Assembly (NCBI GenBank): GCA_001899635.1
Contig: MKVQ01000025.1
Location: 1 to 64,000 of the forward strand
DNA length: 64,000 nucleotides
DNA from: Myxococcales bacterium 68-20
GTDB taxonomy: Bacteria > Myxococcota_A > Polyangia > Polyangiales > Polyangiaceae
Direction: 5' to 3'
Each line of letters begins with the position of its first letter. Within the stretch, counting starts at the first letter, position 1. Under the pieces are notes generated by a model, which ran no database searches, was not told the origin of the DNA, and saw only the letters and a program-made list of their open reading frames with translations. Positions 17,148 to 25,962 of this stretch are shown piece after piece. Both the position numbers and the translations under genes were made by a program.

Positions 17148-18410
17148 ATGCCCACGCCTTCTGTCCGTTGCGAGACCCGCCCCTTCTCATCGCCGCGCGG
17201 AGGCACACGAGGAGGCGGTGGAGACGGTTCGCTCGCACGCACGGCGAACCTCTTCGTCCTCGGCGCCGGTGTGGTCGGAAAGGAGGTGCTCGAGCAGGTG
17301 AGCTCGCTGCCTCCGCAGACCCGGCCGCCGTTCGTCGGCCTGCGCGTCGTCGGCGTCGTGACGCGGCGCGGAGGAGCGTTCGACATCCGTGGCGTCAATC
17401 GCGGAATCCTGGCCGATCTCCTCGTGACGCGAGCCCGTCATCCCTCCGCGAACGGCGGGACCACGAACGGCGCGTCGAACCAGCTCGAGCTACCCGCTCG
17501 TGCGACGCAGCTCGATACCCTCGCGCGACTCGGCGACACCGTCCTCGTCGACTGCACCGCGGCAGATGGGATGGAGGAGGTCTACGAAGAGGCGCTCTCG
17601 CGCGGGCTTCATGTCGTCACCGCGAACAAGAAGCCGCTCGTGGCGCCGCGCGAACGGGTCGAGCGGATCTTCGCTGCGGCCGCGCGGAGCGGAGCGAGCT
17701 TCCGCTACGAGGCGACCGTCGGAGCAGGGCTTCCGATCATCGGAACGCTGCAGGGGCTCGTGCGGACGGGCGATCGCGTCCGCTCGATCGAGTGCGCGCT
17801 CTCCGGGACGCTCGGGTTCATCACGAACGAGCTCGCCCGCGGAGTGCCGCTCTCGGAGGCGGTCGCGACCGCGAAGGCCGCCGGGTACACCGAGCCCGAT
17901 CCGCGCGAGGATCTGGCGGGGACCGACGTCGCGCGCAAGGCGGTCATCGTCGCTCGTGAGCTCGGGATCCCCCTCGAGCTCGAGGACGTGTCGCTCTCAC
18001 CGCTCGTGCCCGCCGAAGCCCTCGGCCGGGACGAGGACCTCGACGTCTCGCTCCGCCGGCTCGACGCGGACTTCGCTCAGCGCACCGCGGCTCTCCGGGC
18101 GCGCGGAGAGAAGCTCGTGTATCTCGCACAGATTCGCGTGGGGGATCCGAAGTCGGGACGCCGCACCGAGGTAGTCGTCGGCCCCCAGGCGATCCCGCTC
18201 GATCATCCGGCGGCTTCTCTCGAGGGGTCGTCTGCGCTCGTCGCGATCACGAGCGATCGCTACCCGGTGGCGCCGCTCGTCGTGCGCGGCGCAGGCGCGG
18301 GAGGGCCCGTGACGGCGACCGCCGTGCTCACCGACGTCTTCCTCAGTCTCCAGAGCACGCCGGACAACCGCGAGGCCCGTGCATGCGCGGCTACCCGCTC
18401 GTTCGCATGA
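17148..18410 (+). CDS. hom: Homoserine dehydrogenase
   Basis: This 420-residue enzyme reduces aspartate-semialdehyde to homoserine with NAD(P)H, on the path to threonine and methionine. It has an N-terminal Rossmann motif (LFVLGAGVVGKEVLEQ, about 35-50), the catalytic core with VTANKKPLV, SGTLGFITNEL and EPDPREDLAGTDVARK, and an ending GAGAGGPVTATAVLTDV. There is no aspartokinase domain, and the C-terminal ACT domain of longer forms is absent. The ATG at 17148 follows a palindrome that covers the Shine-Dalgarno. Thirty-five nt after the stop begins a class-V aminotransferase, then an AAC(3)-like gene: an unusual operon for hom. Confidence 0.93.
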   Translation: MPTPSVRCETRPFSSPRGGTRGGGGDGSLARTANLFVLGAGVVGKEVLEQVSSLPPQTRPPFVGLRVVGVVTRRGGAFDIRGVNRGILADLLVTRARHPSANGGTTNGASNQLELPARATQLDTLARLGDTVLVDCTAADGMEEVYEEALSRGLHVVTANKKPLVAPRERVERIFAAAARSGASFRYEATVGAGLPIIGTLQGLVRTGDRVRSIECALSGTLGFITNELARGVPLSEAVATAKAAGYTEPDPREDLAGTDVARKAVIVARELGIPLELEDVSLSPLVPAEALGRDEDLDVSLRRLDADFAQRTAALRARGEKLVYLAQIRVGDPKSGRRTEVVVGPQAIPLDHPAASLEGSSALVAITSDRYPVAPLVVRGAGAGGPVTATAVLTDVFLSLQSTPDNREARACAATRSFA

Positions 18411-18445
18411 CGGGCTCGACGATCCCCTTCGCTTCCAGGTGCCCA

Positions 18446-19882
18446 ATGACGACCATCGATTCAACGTCCATCGTTCCGCTCGCGCCGGCGTCGGCGCCGT
18501 TCTCCGAGCAGCTCCCGCTTCCGCTCGTCGGAGCAGACCTCGTCGTTCCGCTGGTGACGGGCGAGCGCGTGCGTTACGTGAACCTCGATTGCGCGGCGAG
18601 CGCGCCGTCCCTTCGCTCGGTGCACGAGGCTGTAAACGCGCTCTTGCCCTGGTACAGCAGCGTGCATCGAGGCTCAGGGTTCGCCTCGGTGGTGATGACC
18701 GAAGCGTACGACGAGGCACGTGAGGTCGTCGCCGAGGTCCTGGGCGCCCGCCCGGACGACGCCGTCATCTTCACCCGGAACACGACGGACTCGCTGAACC
18801 TGCTCGCCTCGGCGCTGCCCGACGACACCACGGTGGTGAGCTTCGCATCGGAGCACCACGCGAACCTCCTCCCGTGGCGACGAGGCCCGCACGTGCACCT
18901 CCCGGTCCCCCGGACCCTGGAAGAAGCGCTGACACGTGTCGACGATGCCCTCCGCGCGGCGACCACCCGCCATCGGCTGCTGGCGGTTACCGGCGCGAGC
19001 AACGTGACCGGCGAGATCTGGCCGCTCGCCGAGCTCACCGCGATCGCGCATCGGCACGGCGCGCGGATCGCCGTCGACGCGGCGCAGCTCGCGCCACACC
19101 GTCGTATCGACATCGCCGCGCTCGACGTCGACTACCTGGCGCTCTCGGGGCACAAGCTCTACGCGCCCTTCGGCGCGGGCGTGCTCGTCGGTCGCGCCGA
19201 CTGGCTCGATGCCGCGGAGCCGTACCTCGCGGGTGGAGGCGCCGTCCGTCGCGTCACGATCGATCACACCGAGTGGACCGACGGGTACGCGCGTCACGAG
19301 GCGGGAACGCCGAACGTGCTCGGTGCCGTCGCCCTCGCCGCGGCGTGCCGCGCGCTCGCCGCTGCCGGGATGGACGCGGTCGCCGCACACGAAGCTACCC
19401 TGCTCCAGCGCGCGACGCGCGGCCTCGCGAAGCTGCCCGGCGTCGAGATCCTCTCGATGTGGGGACCTTCGAGCAAGCGCGTCGGGATCGTCGCGTTCAC
19501 CGTGAAGGGCTGGCATCCGAACGCGCTCGCCGCCGCGTTGAGCGCCGAGCACGGCATCGGCGTTCGCGACGGCGCCTTCTGCGCGCACCCGTTCGTGGCA
19601 TCGCTCGTCGGTGTCGGGCCCGACGGCAAGACGCCGGGAGCCGTCCGCGCGAGCTTCGGTGTCGGCACGAGCACGGACGACATCGATCGGCTCGTCGACG
19701 CGATGGAGGCGCTCGTCCTCCGCGGACCGCGCTGGAGCTATCGCGTCACCGCGGGACGTTGCGTGCCCGATCCGGATCCCCGTGCATGGCCGCGTATCGT
19801 CCGAAGCCGCGCGCGGCGCGATCGACCTCGCCCCTGTTCGGGTACGATCGCCGGGACCGTGGATCGAGACCGTTTGGAATGA
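18446..19882 (+). CDS. Class-V aminotransferase-fold PLP enzyme (cysteine desulfurase-like)
   Basis: This 478-residue enzyme resembles SufS/CsdA-like members of the fold type I PLP family. Visible are YVNLDCAASAPSL near the N-terminus, the phosphate-binding FTRNTTDSLNLLA, the His of SEHHANLLPW, the PLP-contacting Asp/Gln in AVDAAQLAPH, and the Schiff-base Lys in YLALSGHKLYAPFG. A C-terminal GVRDGAFCAHP places a Cys near the desulfurase loop. The last 50 residues are Arg/Pro-rich and not family-like, so the frame may run past the ancestral end. Sulfur or selenium mobilisation, or a beta-elimination, is possible. It lies between hom and an AAC(3)-type gene, 4 nt from the latter. Confidence 0.8.
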   Translation: MTTIDSTSIVPLAPASAPFSEQLPLPLVGADLVVPLVTGERVRYVNLDCAASAPSLRSVHEAVNALLPWYSSVHRGSGFASVVMTEAYDEAREVVAEVLGARPDDAVIFTRNTTDSLNLLASALPDDTTVVSFASEHHANLLPWRRGPHVHLPVPRTLEEALTRVDDALRAATTRHRLLAVTGASNVTGEIWPLAELTAIAHRHGARIAVDAAQLAPHRRIDIAALDVDYLALSGHKLYAPFGAGVLVGRADWLDAAEPYLAGGGAVRRVTIDHTEWTDGYARHEAGTPNVLGAVALAAACRALAAAGMDAVAAHEATLLQRATRGLAKLPGVEILSMWGPSSKRVGIVAFTVKGWHPNALAAALSAEHGIGVRDGAFCAHPFVASLVGVGPDGKTPGAVRASFGVGTSTDDIDRLVDAMEALVLRGPRWSYRVTAGRCVPDPDPRAWPRIVRSRARRDRPRPCSGTIAGTVDRDRLE

Positions 19883-19886
19883 TGCC

Positions 19887-20663
19887 GTGACGCCGCTGCG
19901 CATCGAAGAGGTCACCGCTCAGCTCCTGGCGCTCGGCGTGAAGCCCGGCGGCGTCCTGCTCGTTCACACCTCGTTCCGCGCGGTGCGCCCAGTGGAGGGC
20001 GGTCCGCTCGGGTTGATCCAGGCGCTTCGCCAGGCGCTCGGTCCGGAGGGCACGCTCGTGATGCCGACGATGACCGACGGCGAGCGCATCTTCGATCCAC
20101 GATCGACACCGACCGTCGGCATGGGGATCACCGCGGAGCTGTTCTGGCGACAGCCCGGTGTCACGCGCAGCACGCATCCCGGAGGCTCGTTCGCTGCGGT
20201 GGGCCCACACGCCGAGCAGATCTGCGCTCCGCAGCCCCTCACTCCACCGCACGGCACGGAGAGCCCGCCCGGACGTGTGCACGATCTCGATGGTCAGGTC
20301 CTCCTCCTCGGGGTGACCCATGGCGAGAGCACGACCGTGCACGTCGCCGAGAGCATCGCGAAGGTGCCCTATGCCATCGAGCACCCCTGCGTCGTCGAAG
20401 TCGACGGGCGGCCGGCGACCGTGATGATCGCGGAGACCGACCACTGCTGCCGGGGCTTCGATCGACTCGATGTCTGGCTCTCCGGGCGCGAGCTCCAGCG
20501 TGTGGGCAGAGTCGGGAACGCAAGGGCGGTCCTCGCCGACGCACGTGCGATCGTGGCCGTCGCGGTGGAGCACCTCACCGAGGATCCGCTCGTGTTCCTG
20601 TGCAGCACGAGCGAGGCCTGCGAGGAGTGCGACGCCGCACGGGCAAGCATCGCGGCCGACTGA
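19887..20663 (+). CDS. AAC(3)-family (antibiotic N-acetyltransferase fold) acetyltransferase
   Basis: This 258-residue protein matches the aminoglycoside 3-N-acetyltransferase/YokD/FrbF family, which transfers acetyl from acetyl-CoA to amines. Family blocks are ALGVKPGGVLLVHTSFRAV, EGTLVMPTMT, WRQPGVTRSTHPGGSFAAVG, and the active-site segment LLLGVTHGESTTVHVAE. The C-terminus has unusual cysteine pairs (HCCRGF and EACEEC). The GTG at 19887 aligns with the family start (VTPLRIEEVTAQL) and lies 4 nt after the preceding stop, suggesting translational coupling. Placement behind hom and a desulfurase-like gene hints at a metabolic substrate rather than drug resistance; this is inference. Confidence 0.85.
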   Translation: MTPLRIEEVTAQLLALGVKPGGVLLVHTSFRAVRPVEGGPLGLIQALRQALGPEGTLVMPTMTDGERIFDPRSTPTVGMGITAELFWRQPGVTRSTHPGGSFAAVGPHAEQICAPQPLTPPHGTESPPGRVHDLDGQVLLLGVTHGESTTVHVAESIAKVPYAIEHPCVVEVDGRPATVMIAETDHCCRGFDRLDVWLSGRELQRVGRVGNARAVLADARAIVAVAVEHLTEDPLVFLCSTSEACEECDAARASIAAD

Positions 20664-20794
20664 AGACGAGCCGCACGGCATCGAGCCTCCCCGTCGATGA
20701 CACACGCAGCGACGGGCGACCGCTCACCCGTCATTTGCGACCGCCTGCCCGATTGGCCGGAACAGCATCGCGCCGTCGTGCGTACGTTGTCACG

Positions 20795-21478
20795 ATGCGC
20801 TGGCGCACGCTGGGTCTCTTCGCTGTTCGTATGGGCTCGACGTCCTTCGTCCAGTCTTCCGCGCTCGCGGTGACCTTGCTCGCCGCGCGTATCGGATGGA
20901 CGCGTGAGCGGGTCTACGCCTTCCTCCTCTGGAACCTGATGCTCGCATGGGTGCCATACGTCTGCGCCGCCGCGCTCCGGAGTCTCCACCAGCGCGGGGT
21001 GCGGACGCGCGCGCTCGTTCCACTGTTCGTCGTGTGGCTCGTGTTCCTCCCCAACGCGCCCTATCTCGTCACCGACTTCATCCATCTCCGCTGGCGTGAC
21101 GGCGCCCCGCTCTGGTTCGACGCCGTGATGCTCGCGTCGTACGCGTGGGCGGGCGTCGGACTCGGCGCCGCTTCGCTCCGCATCTGCTCGAGCATCGTCC
21201 GCGCACGCCGCGGCCCATGGACGGCCGCAGCCTTCGTCGCGATCTCCGGCCTCGCGACCGGCTTCGGGATCTACCTCGGTCGATTCGTCCGTCTCAACAC
21301 GTGGGACGTCGCGACGCGCCCGCTCACGGTGCTCGAGAATGCGCTCTCGCCGCTCGCTCATCCGCTCGATCACCCGCGTGCATGGGTCGTCACGTTGACC
21401 TTCGCGCTCTTCTTCCTCGCAGCCTACGGCGTCCGTGGCCAGGAGCTCCTCAGGACTTCATCGCGCACGCCGTCGTGA
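20795..21478 (+). CDS. DUF1361 integral membrane protein
   Basis: This 227-residue protein has about six hydrophobic helices and the DUF1361 signatures VYAFLLWNLMLAWVPY, FLPNAPYLVTDFIHL and GRFVRLNTWDV. The function of this family is not known. The ATG at 20795 gives the expected N-terminus (MRWRTLGLFAVR); the frame upstream is open but not conserved. It lies 131 bp after the AAC(3)-like gene and may be separately transcribed. It converges on the GGDEF gene 50 bp away. Confidence 0.85.
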   Translation: MRWRTLGLFAVRMGSTSFVQSSALAVTLLAARIGWTRERVYAFLLWNLMLAWVPYVCAAALRSLHQRGVRTRALVPLFVVWLVFLPNAPYLVTDFIHLRWRDGAPLWFDAVMLASYAWAGVGLGAASLRICSSIVRARRGPWTAAAFVAISGLATGFGIYLGRFVRLNTWDVATRPLTVLENALSPLAHPLDHPRAWVVTLTFALFFLAAYGVRGQELLRTSSRTPS

Positions 21479-21527
21479 CGCCGGGGTGCCCCAAAGGCAG
21501 GAGCCCTTCGCCCGCTCACATGATGCT

Positions 21528-23471
21528 TCAAGCCGCGCCCGCACGAGGAACGCGCTCGGCCGAGCCCGCTTCGGGGTGACCGGCGCTCAGCCGGATCGTG
21601 TTGCGGCCGGCGCCTTTCGCCTCGTAGAGAGCCTCGTCTGCGAGCTGGATGAGAGCGTCTCCGTCGGCCGCTTCGTCGGCCGTCGTGGCGCAGCACGCCA
21701 CGCCGAACGATGCGGTCACGATCACCTGACCGCGAGGCGTCTCGATCGGGGTCTCGGCGAGCGCGCGCCGGAGCCGCTCGGCCACACCGAGCGCTTCCGC
21801 GGCCTGTGTCGCGGGGAGAAGGACGATGAACTCTTCGCCTCCATAACGCGCGAGCACGTCTGCGGAGCGAACCCCGCTCGCGATCCGCGCAGCCACTTCC
21901 TTGAGGACCGCATCTCCCGCCGGGTGTCCGAGCTCATCGTTGATCCGCTTGAAGTGGTCCACGTCGACCATCATCAGGGACAGCGGCAGGCCGTGATGTT
22001 GCGCCTCGCCGATCGCGCGCTGCAGCGCCTCGGTGAACGCACGTCGGTTGGCGACTCCCGTGAGCAGATCCGTGTCCACCTGCAGGTGCAGCGCTGCGTT
22101 CGCGTCACGAAGCTGACCGGCAAGGAAGTTCTTCTCTTCGATCACCGCCTGCAGCGTGCGAACGAGATCGGTGTAGCTCTCGGAGAGCTCTGCGAGCATT
22201 CCCTGCGCTCCCTCGTGCATGTCCGCGAGCGACGGGAGCACGGAGACGCGACGTCCCAGCGCGGCGGCGGCGGCGGACACTTCTTTCGGCAACGCATCGA
22301 GGATGGCGCTCACGTGCCCGTGCGAGACACCACATGCCGTCGCCGCACGGAGCGCGAAGCGATGATTCTGGATCGGCGCGCCTGCCTCGAAGACCCCGGC
22401 GAGCGCTTCCGCCAGCCAGGCAATCCGGCCGAGCGCCGATGCCGGAGGCTCGACGTCGTGATGAGTGCCCACGGCTTCGAGCAACGCAGGCGGGAGCTGC
22501 CAGGCCGCCCCCATCTTCACACCACGCTCGGCGTGACCGACCTCCCCGCTCGCACACTCGCGAACGAGGCGAGAAGCTGCCGGGCTGCGCGCAACGGCCA
22601 GGGCGCCCGCGACGTCGTGCCGTGCGCGCGCGATGAGCCCGGCATCGAGCAGGAGACCGACCGTGAACGCGTCTGCGGGCGACGCCAGCCCCGTGGCCTC
22701 GGCCAGTAGACGGCCCGCCACCGCTCTGCGGAGGACGTTTGCCAACAGAGCCTCGGATTCGACCGACGGCGGAAGCTGCTCGAGGATGGCCTCGGCCACC
22801 GACGCAGCACGCACGGCGTCGAGTGTGTGCGCAGCATCGCCGCGCGACGGCGGCCCGGCGGAGGAGCCCTGCCCTACGACGCCGGTCCGCAAGACGCGCG
22901 CGATCCGCTCCGAGATCCGCGGAGAGGTCGCGAGGCTCTCGACGATGCCCTGCCGGTCCTGTGCGGAGTGCAGACGGGTGACGAGCCCCGATGCCTCGCA
23001 CCCGAGCACCTGGACCTCGCTCAGGGCCATGGAGAGGGCTGCGAAGTCCACGGGCTTCGGGACCAGCCTGCTCGCCCCCGCTCGCCGCAGCTCTTCTTCG
23101 GAGTAGCGCGAGGTGTAGGCGCTGACGAAGAAGATCGGCGCCTCACACGGAGGGAGGTTCCGCGCGAAGTCGGGGAGCGGAACGTTCCCGCGCTCTCCGC
23201 GCAGGAGCCGGGTGAGCGTGATGCCGTCGAGCTGCGAGCCCTTGAGCTCGATGTCCATGAGAATGAGGCTGATCGAGTGACCGTGCTTCGCGATGAGGTC
23301 ACACGCCTCCGCGTCGCTCTTCGCCCAGACGAGATCGAATCGGCGGCGGAGGAACAGCTCCGTCACGGCCCAGTTGTCCACGTCGTCTTCGACGTAGAGC
23401 ACGAGTCGCTGCTCTGGCGGAGGCTCCGTGAGCGTGCGCAGCCGGACGTTCGTCTTGGACAGTACCTTCAT
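21528..23471 (-). CDS. Response regulator diguanylate cyclase, REC-HDOD-GGDEF
   Basis: This 647-residue protein has a receiver domain (about 22-150: VLYVEDDVDN, phospho-Asp in LILMDIELKG, Lys in LVPKPVD), an HDOD domain (about 200-400; HDOD is a His/Asp-poor HD fold linked to signalling), and a C-terminal GGDEF domain with active site RYGGEEF (about 543). An inhibitory I-site RSAD lies five residues before GGEEF, so product feedback by c-di-GMP is expected. Its ATG (23471-23469) overlaps the TGA of the upstream histidine kinase, which points to translational coupling and identifies the kinase as its probable phosphodonor. Phosphorylation would then control c-di-GMP synthesis. Confidence 0.92.
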   Translation of the reverse strand: MKVLSKTNVRLRTLTEPPPEQRLVLYVEDDVDNWAVTELFLRRRFDLVWAKSDAEACDLIAKHGHSISLILMDIELKGSQLDGITLTRLLRGERGNVPLPDFARNLPPCEAPIFFVSAYTSRYSEEELRRAGASRLVPKPVDFAALSMALSEVQVLGCEASGLVTRLHSAQDRQGIVESLATSPRISERIARVLRTGVVGQGSSAGPPSRGDAAHTLDAVRAASVAEAILEQLPPSVESEALLANVLRRAVAGRLLAEATGLASPADAFTVGLLLDAGLIARARHDVAGALAVARSPAASRLVRECASGEVGHAERGVKMGAAWQLPPALLEAVGTHHDVEPPASALGRIAWLAEALAGVFEAGAPIQNHRFALRAATACGVSHGHVSAILDALPKEVSAAAAALGRRVSVLPSLADMHEGAQGMLAELSESYTDLVRTLQAVIEEKNFLAGQLRDANAALHLQVDTDLLTGVANRRAFTEALQRAIGEAQHHGLPLSLMMVDVDHFKRINDELGHPAGDAVLKEVAARIASGVRSADVLARYGGEEFIVLLPATQAAEALGVAERLRRALAETPIETPRGQVIVTASFGVACCATTADEAADGDALIQLADEALYEAKGAGRNTIRLSAGHPEAGSAERVPRAGAA

Positions 23472-25792
23472 GACCGAGCTCCCCCGTAGTCGACCCCGCC
23501 CTGGAGCGCGCGCGGATCCGCGGCGGCTCCCGGCGACACCACGAAGGCGCCGCTGCTCTCGGTGCACGTTCGCTTGCGGGGCAGCCGCACGAAGAAGGTG
23601 GTTCCCCGACCGGGCGCGCTCTCGAGCCAGATCTCGCCGTCGTGCAGCTCGACGAGCTTGCGCGCGATGGCGAGCCCGAGCCCCGTCCCTCCGAACCTTC
23701 GCGTGTGTCCGCCTTCGACCTGACGAAAGCTCTCGAAGACGATCGCGTGGTGCTCGCGGGCGATCCCGATCCCCTGATCACACACGACGAATAGAATCGC
23801 GTCTCGCTCCTCCGTCACGCTCACCTCCACGAGACTTCCGGCCGGAGAGAACTTGATGGCGTTGCTCGTCAGGTTGATGAGCACCTGGGCGAGCTTCACC
23901 GGATCGGCCTCGAGGGTGAGGTCCGGAGCGTGCGTGACCTCGATGCGGATGTCGTTGCGCTCCGCGATGGGCGCGACCGTCGACATCACGCGCGTCAGGA
24001 CCGCCGAGATCTCGAGGACCTCGGCACGGAGGCTCATCGTTCCAGATTCGGCCTTGCTCATCTCGAGGACCTGATCGACGACCTCGAGGAGGTGCTTGCC
24101 GCTACGGTGTACGGAGTCGAGGTACTTCGTGGCCTCCGCGGCGTCGCCCGTGAAGCGCGTCACCGGCGTCTCCTCGAGCGATCCTTTCGCCCCGCACTCG
24201 GGGCAGCCGGACGCCGGGATCTGCTCGAACGGTTCGAGCTCGAACAGGGCCTCGCAGGCGACGCACTTGGCGCCGCGCTCGGTCGCGAACTGCCCGATGA
24301 GCCAGGAAGGGACGTTGACGATCGTGTTCAGCGGGGTGCGGAGCTCGTGAGACACGGTGGCGAGAAACTCTCCTTTCACACGGGTCGACTCGTTTGCAGC
24401 TAGGAGTGCGTGTCCGAGCTTCGTCCCCATCTCCACCACGCCGCCGACGGTGGTCTGGAGCTCGGCGACCGGGAACAAGGGCGCTTCCTGCTCGTACTCC
24501 CCGCGCGCGATGCGCTCGACCAGCTCGTCCATCTGATGGAGCGGCGCAGAGATGCTCCGCGCCATCCCGCGCGCGCGTTGGTAGAGGATGACGAGGAAGA
24601 CCGCGTAGAAGACGACGAGGCCGGCGATCATCCACACGCCGATCGAGAACATCTTCTGACCGACCTCGCGCGCGTGGGCATAGATGTTCTCCTCCGGGAC
24701 GATCACGAGGAGCTTCCATCCCGTCTCGGGGATCACCGACCACGCGGCGAGCTTGCTTCCGCCGAGCTCGACGGGGGCGATCCCGGCTCGGCTCCTCAGC
24801 TTCTCGCCGAGGGACGCGAGCCCCGGCCGCTTGAACAGGTTGAACGACTCCGGCTTGAAGGTGTCCTGCAGCACGGCCTGGTCGTACGAGTAGGTGGTGA
24901 GCTCGGAGAGACCGAAGTCCTTCTCTCCCGCGCGCGGAATCGCGAGCAGGGTCCCGTCCTCTCCGAGCAGCACGCCGTAGCCCGCCCACGGGAGCGGGAG
25001 CGCGAGCACCGACTGGGTGATCGTCCCCACCGTGACGTCGAGACCGACGACGCCCTCGAGGAAGTCGCCTCGGTACACCGGAGCCACGGCGGACGTCATC
25101 CACCCGTTGCCGACGGGATCGACGTACACCCCGGTCCACACCACCCCGCGCGACGGATCGTGGGCGGCATCGGCGGCGTAGTAGAAGTTGTAGTTCGGGA
25201 TGTTCATCTTCGACGGCAGCTGGCCGATCGCGTCGAAGTAGGGGTAGAGCCGGTTCAGTGAGTCGTGCGTGTTGAAGTAGACCTGGACCAGCAGCGGCTG
25301 CGTGTTCTTGAGGTCACGCATCAACGGATCCAGCTGCGTCAGCTGCGCCGCCTTGAGCCGCTCCTTGGGCCCGACCGGAACGATGCCGCTGTAGTAGACG
25401 GACGCCCCGCCGTTGTCGCGAGTCGAGTGGTAGGCGACGCCGTCCTCCGCGTACGCGTAGCGCGCCACCTCTTCCGCCCCGGGATCGAAAGGCGTCCGGA
25501 TCGCGAGCTCGGCCTGCCTCCGGAACATGTCCGTGCTGCGGGAGATGGCCGCGAGCTGCTCCTGGACCACGTTCGCTTCGCGGGTGACGATCCGCTCGAG
25601 CTCCGCTTCGGCCAGGGCTCGCACCGCCTGCTGGTGCTGCCGCGTCGCCGAGTAGTTGGCCGTCAGGTAGACGGTCACGATCAGCAGCTCCACGATCAAA
25701 AGCGGCGCGAGCGAGGCCCGGAGGTACGAGCGCCAGACCCACTCGAGTAGCGGAACGGTGGCTCGTGCTGCGGAACGCTGCGGGTTGGCCAT
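23468..25792 (-). CDS. dCache sensor histidine kinase with a zinc-ribbon-like HisKA insertion
   Basis: This 774-residue kinase has TM1 (about 28-50), a large periplasmic dCache-like sensor (about 55-345), TM2 (about 373-400), HAMP (about 402-455), then HisKA and HATPase domains. The phosphoacceptor is His482 in TVSHELRTPLNTI. Between the two HisKA helices lies an insertion of about 55 residues with two knuckles, CVAC (Cys510, Cys513) and CPEC (Cys530, Cys533), resembling a zinc ribbon. The second helix resumes at YLDSVHRSGKHLLEVVDQVL. HATPase boxes are NLTSNAIKFSP, CDQGIGIAREH and GGTGLGLAIARKLVE. It overlaps the downstream REC-HDOD-GGDEF gene by 4 nt. It likely senses a small periplasmic ligand; the insert could add metal or redox control. 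Confidence 0.92.
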   Translation of the reverse strand: MANPQRSAARATVPLLEWVWRSYLRASLAPLLIVELLIVTVYLTANYSATRQHQQAVRALAEAELERIVTREANVVQEQLAAISRSTDMFRRQAELAIRTPFDPGAEEVARYAYAEDGVAYHSTRDNGGASVYYSGIVPVGPKERLKAAQLTQLDPLMRDLKNTQPLLVQVYFNTHDSLNRLYPYFDAIGQLPSKMNIPNYNFYYAADAAHDPSRGVVWTGVYVDPVGNGWMTSAVAPVYRGDFLEGVVGLDVTVGTITQSVLALPLPWAGYGVLLGEDGTLLAIPRAGEKDFGLSELTTYSYDQAVLQDTFKPESFNLFKRPGLASLGEKLRSRAGIAPVELGGSKLAAWSVIPETGWKLLVIVPEENIYAHAREVGQKMFSIGVWMIAGLVVFYAVFLVILYQRARGMARSISAPLHQMDELVERIARGEYEQEAPLFPVAELQTTVGGVVEMGTKLGHALLAANESTRVKGEFLATVSHELRTPLNTIVNVPSWLIGQFATERGAKCVACEALFELEPFEQIPASGCPECGAKGSLEETPVTRFTGDAAEATKYLDSVHRSGKHLLEVVDQVLEMSKAESGTMSLRAEVLEISAVLTRVMSTVAPIAERNDIRIEVTHAPDLTLEADPVKLAQVLINLTSNAIKFSPAGSLVEVSVTEERDAILFVVCDQGIGIAREHHAIVFESFRQVEGGHTRRFGGTGLGLAIARKLVELHDGEIWLESAPGRGTTFFVRLPRKRTCTESSGAFVVSPGAAADPRALQGGVDYGGARS

Positions 25793-25962
25793 GGGACGAC
25801 GGAAGGACGTCTCCGGAGAGAACGGCAGGGCGCGGCCGTTTCGAAAGGCCCACCGAGCCGGATTTCGCGTCTCCGCGGCTCGTCCGGCCCTCTGCGACGT
25901 CGATCGAGAGACGACCTCGAGTCACCGGTTCGCTCGGCGCTTCTCGGCGGTAGATTGACCTC

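Noticed and set aside
19887-20663. Acquired aminoglycoside resistance gene
   Set aside because: The fold matches AAC(3), but base composition equals its neighbours, no mobile element is adjacent, and it is coupled to metabolic genes. Resistance cannot be claimed from sequence alone.
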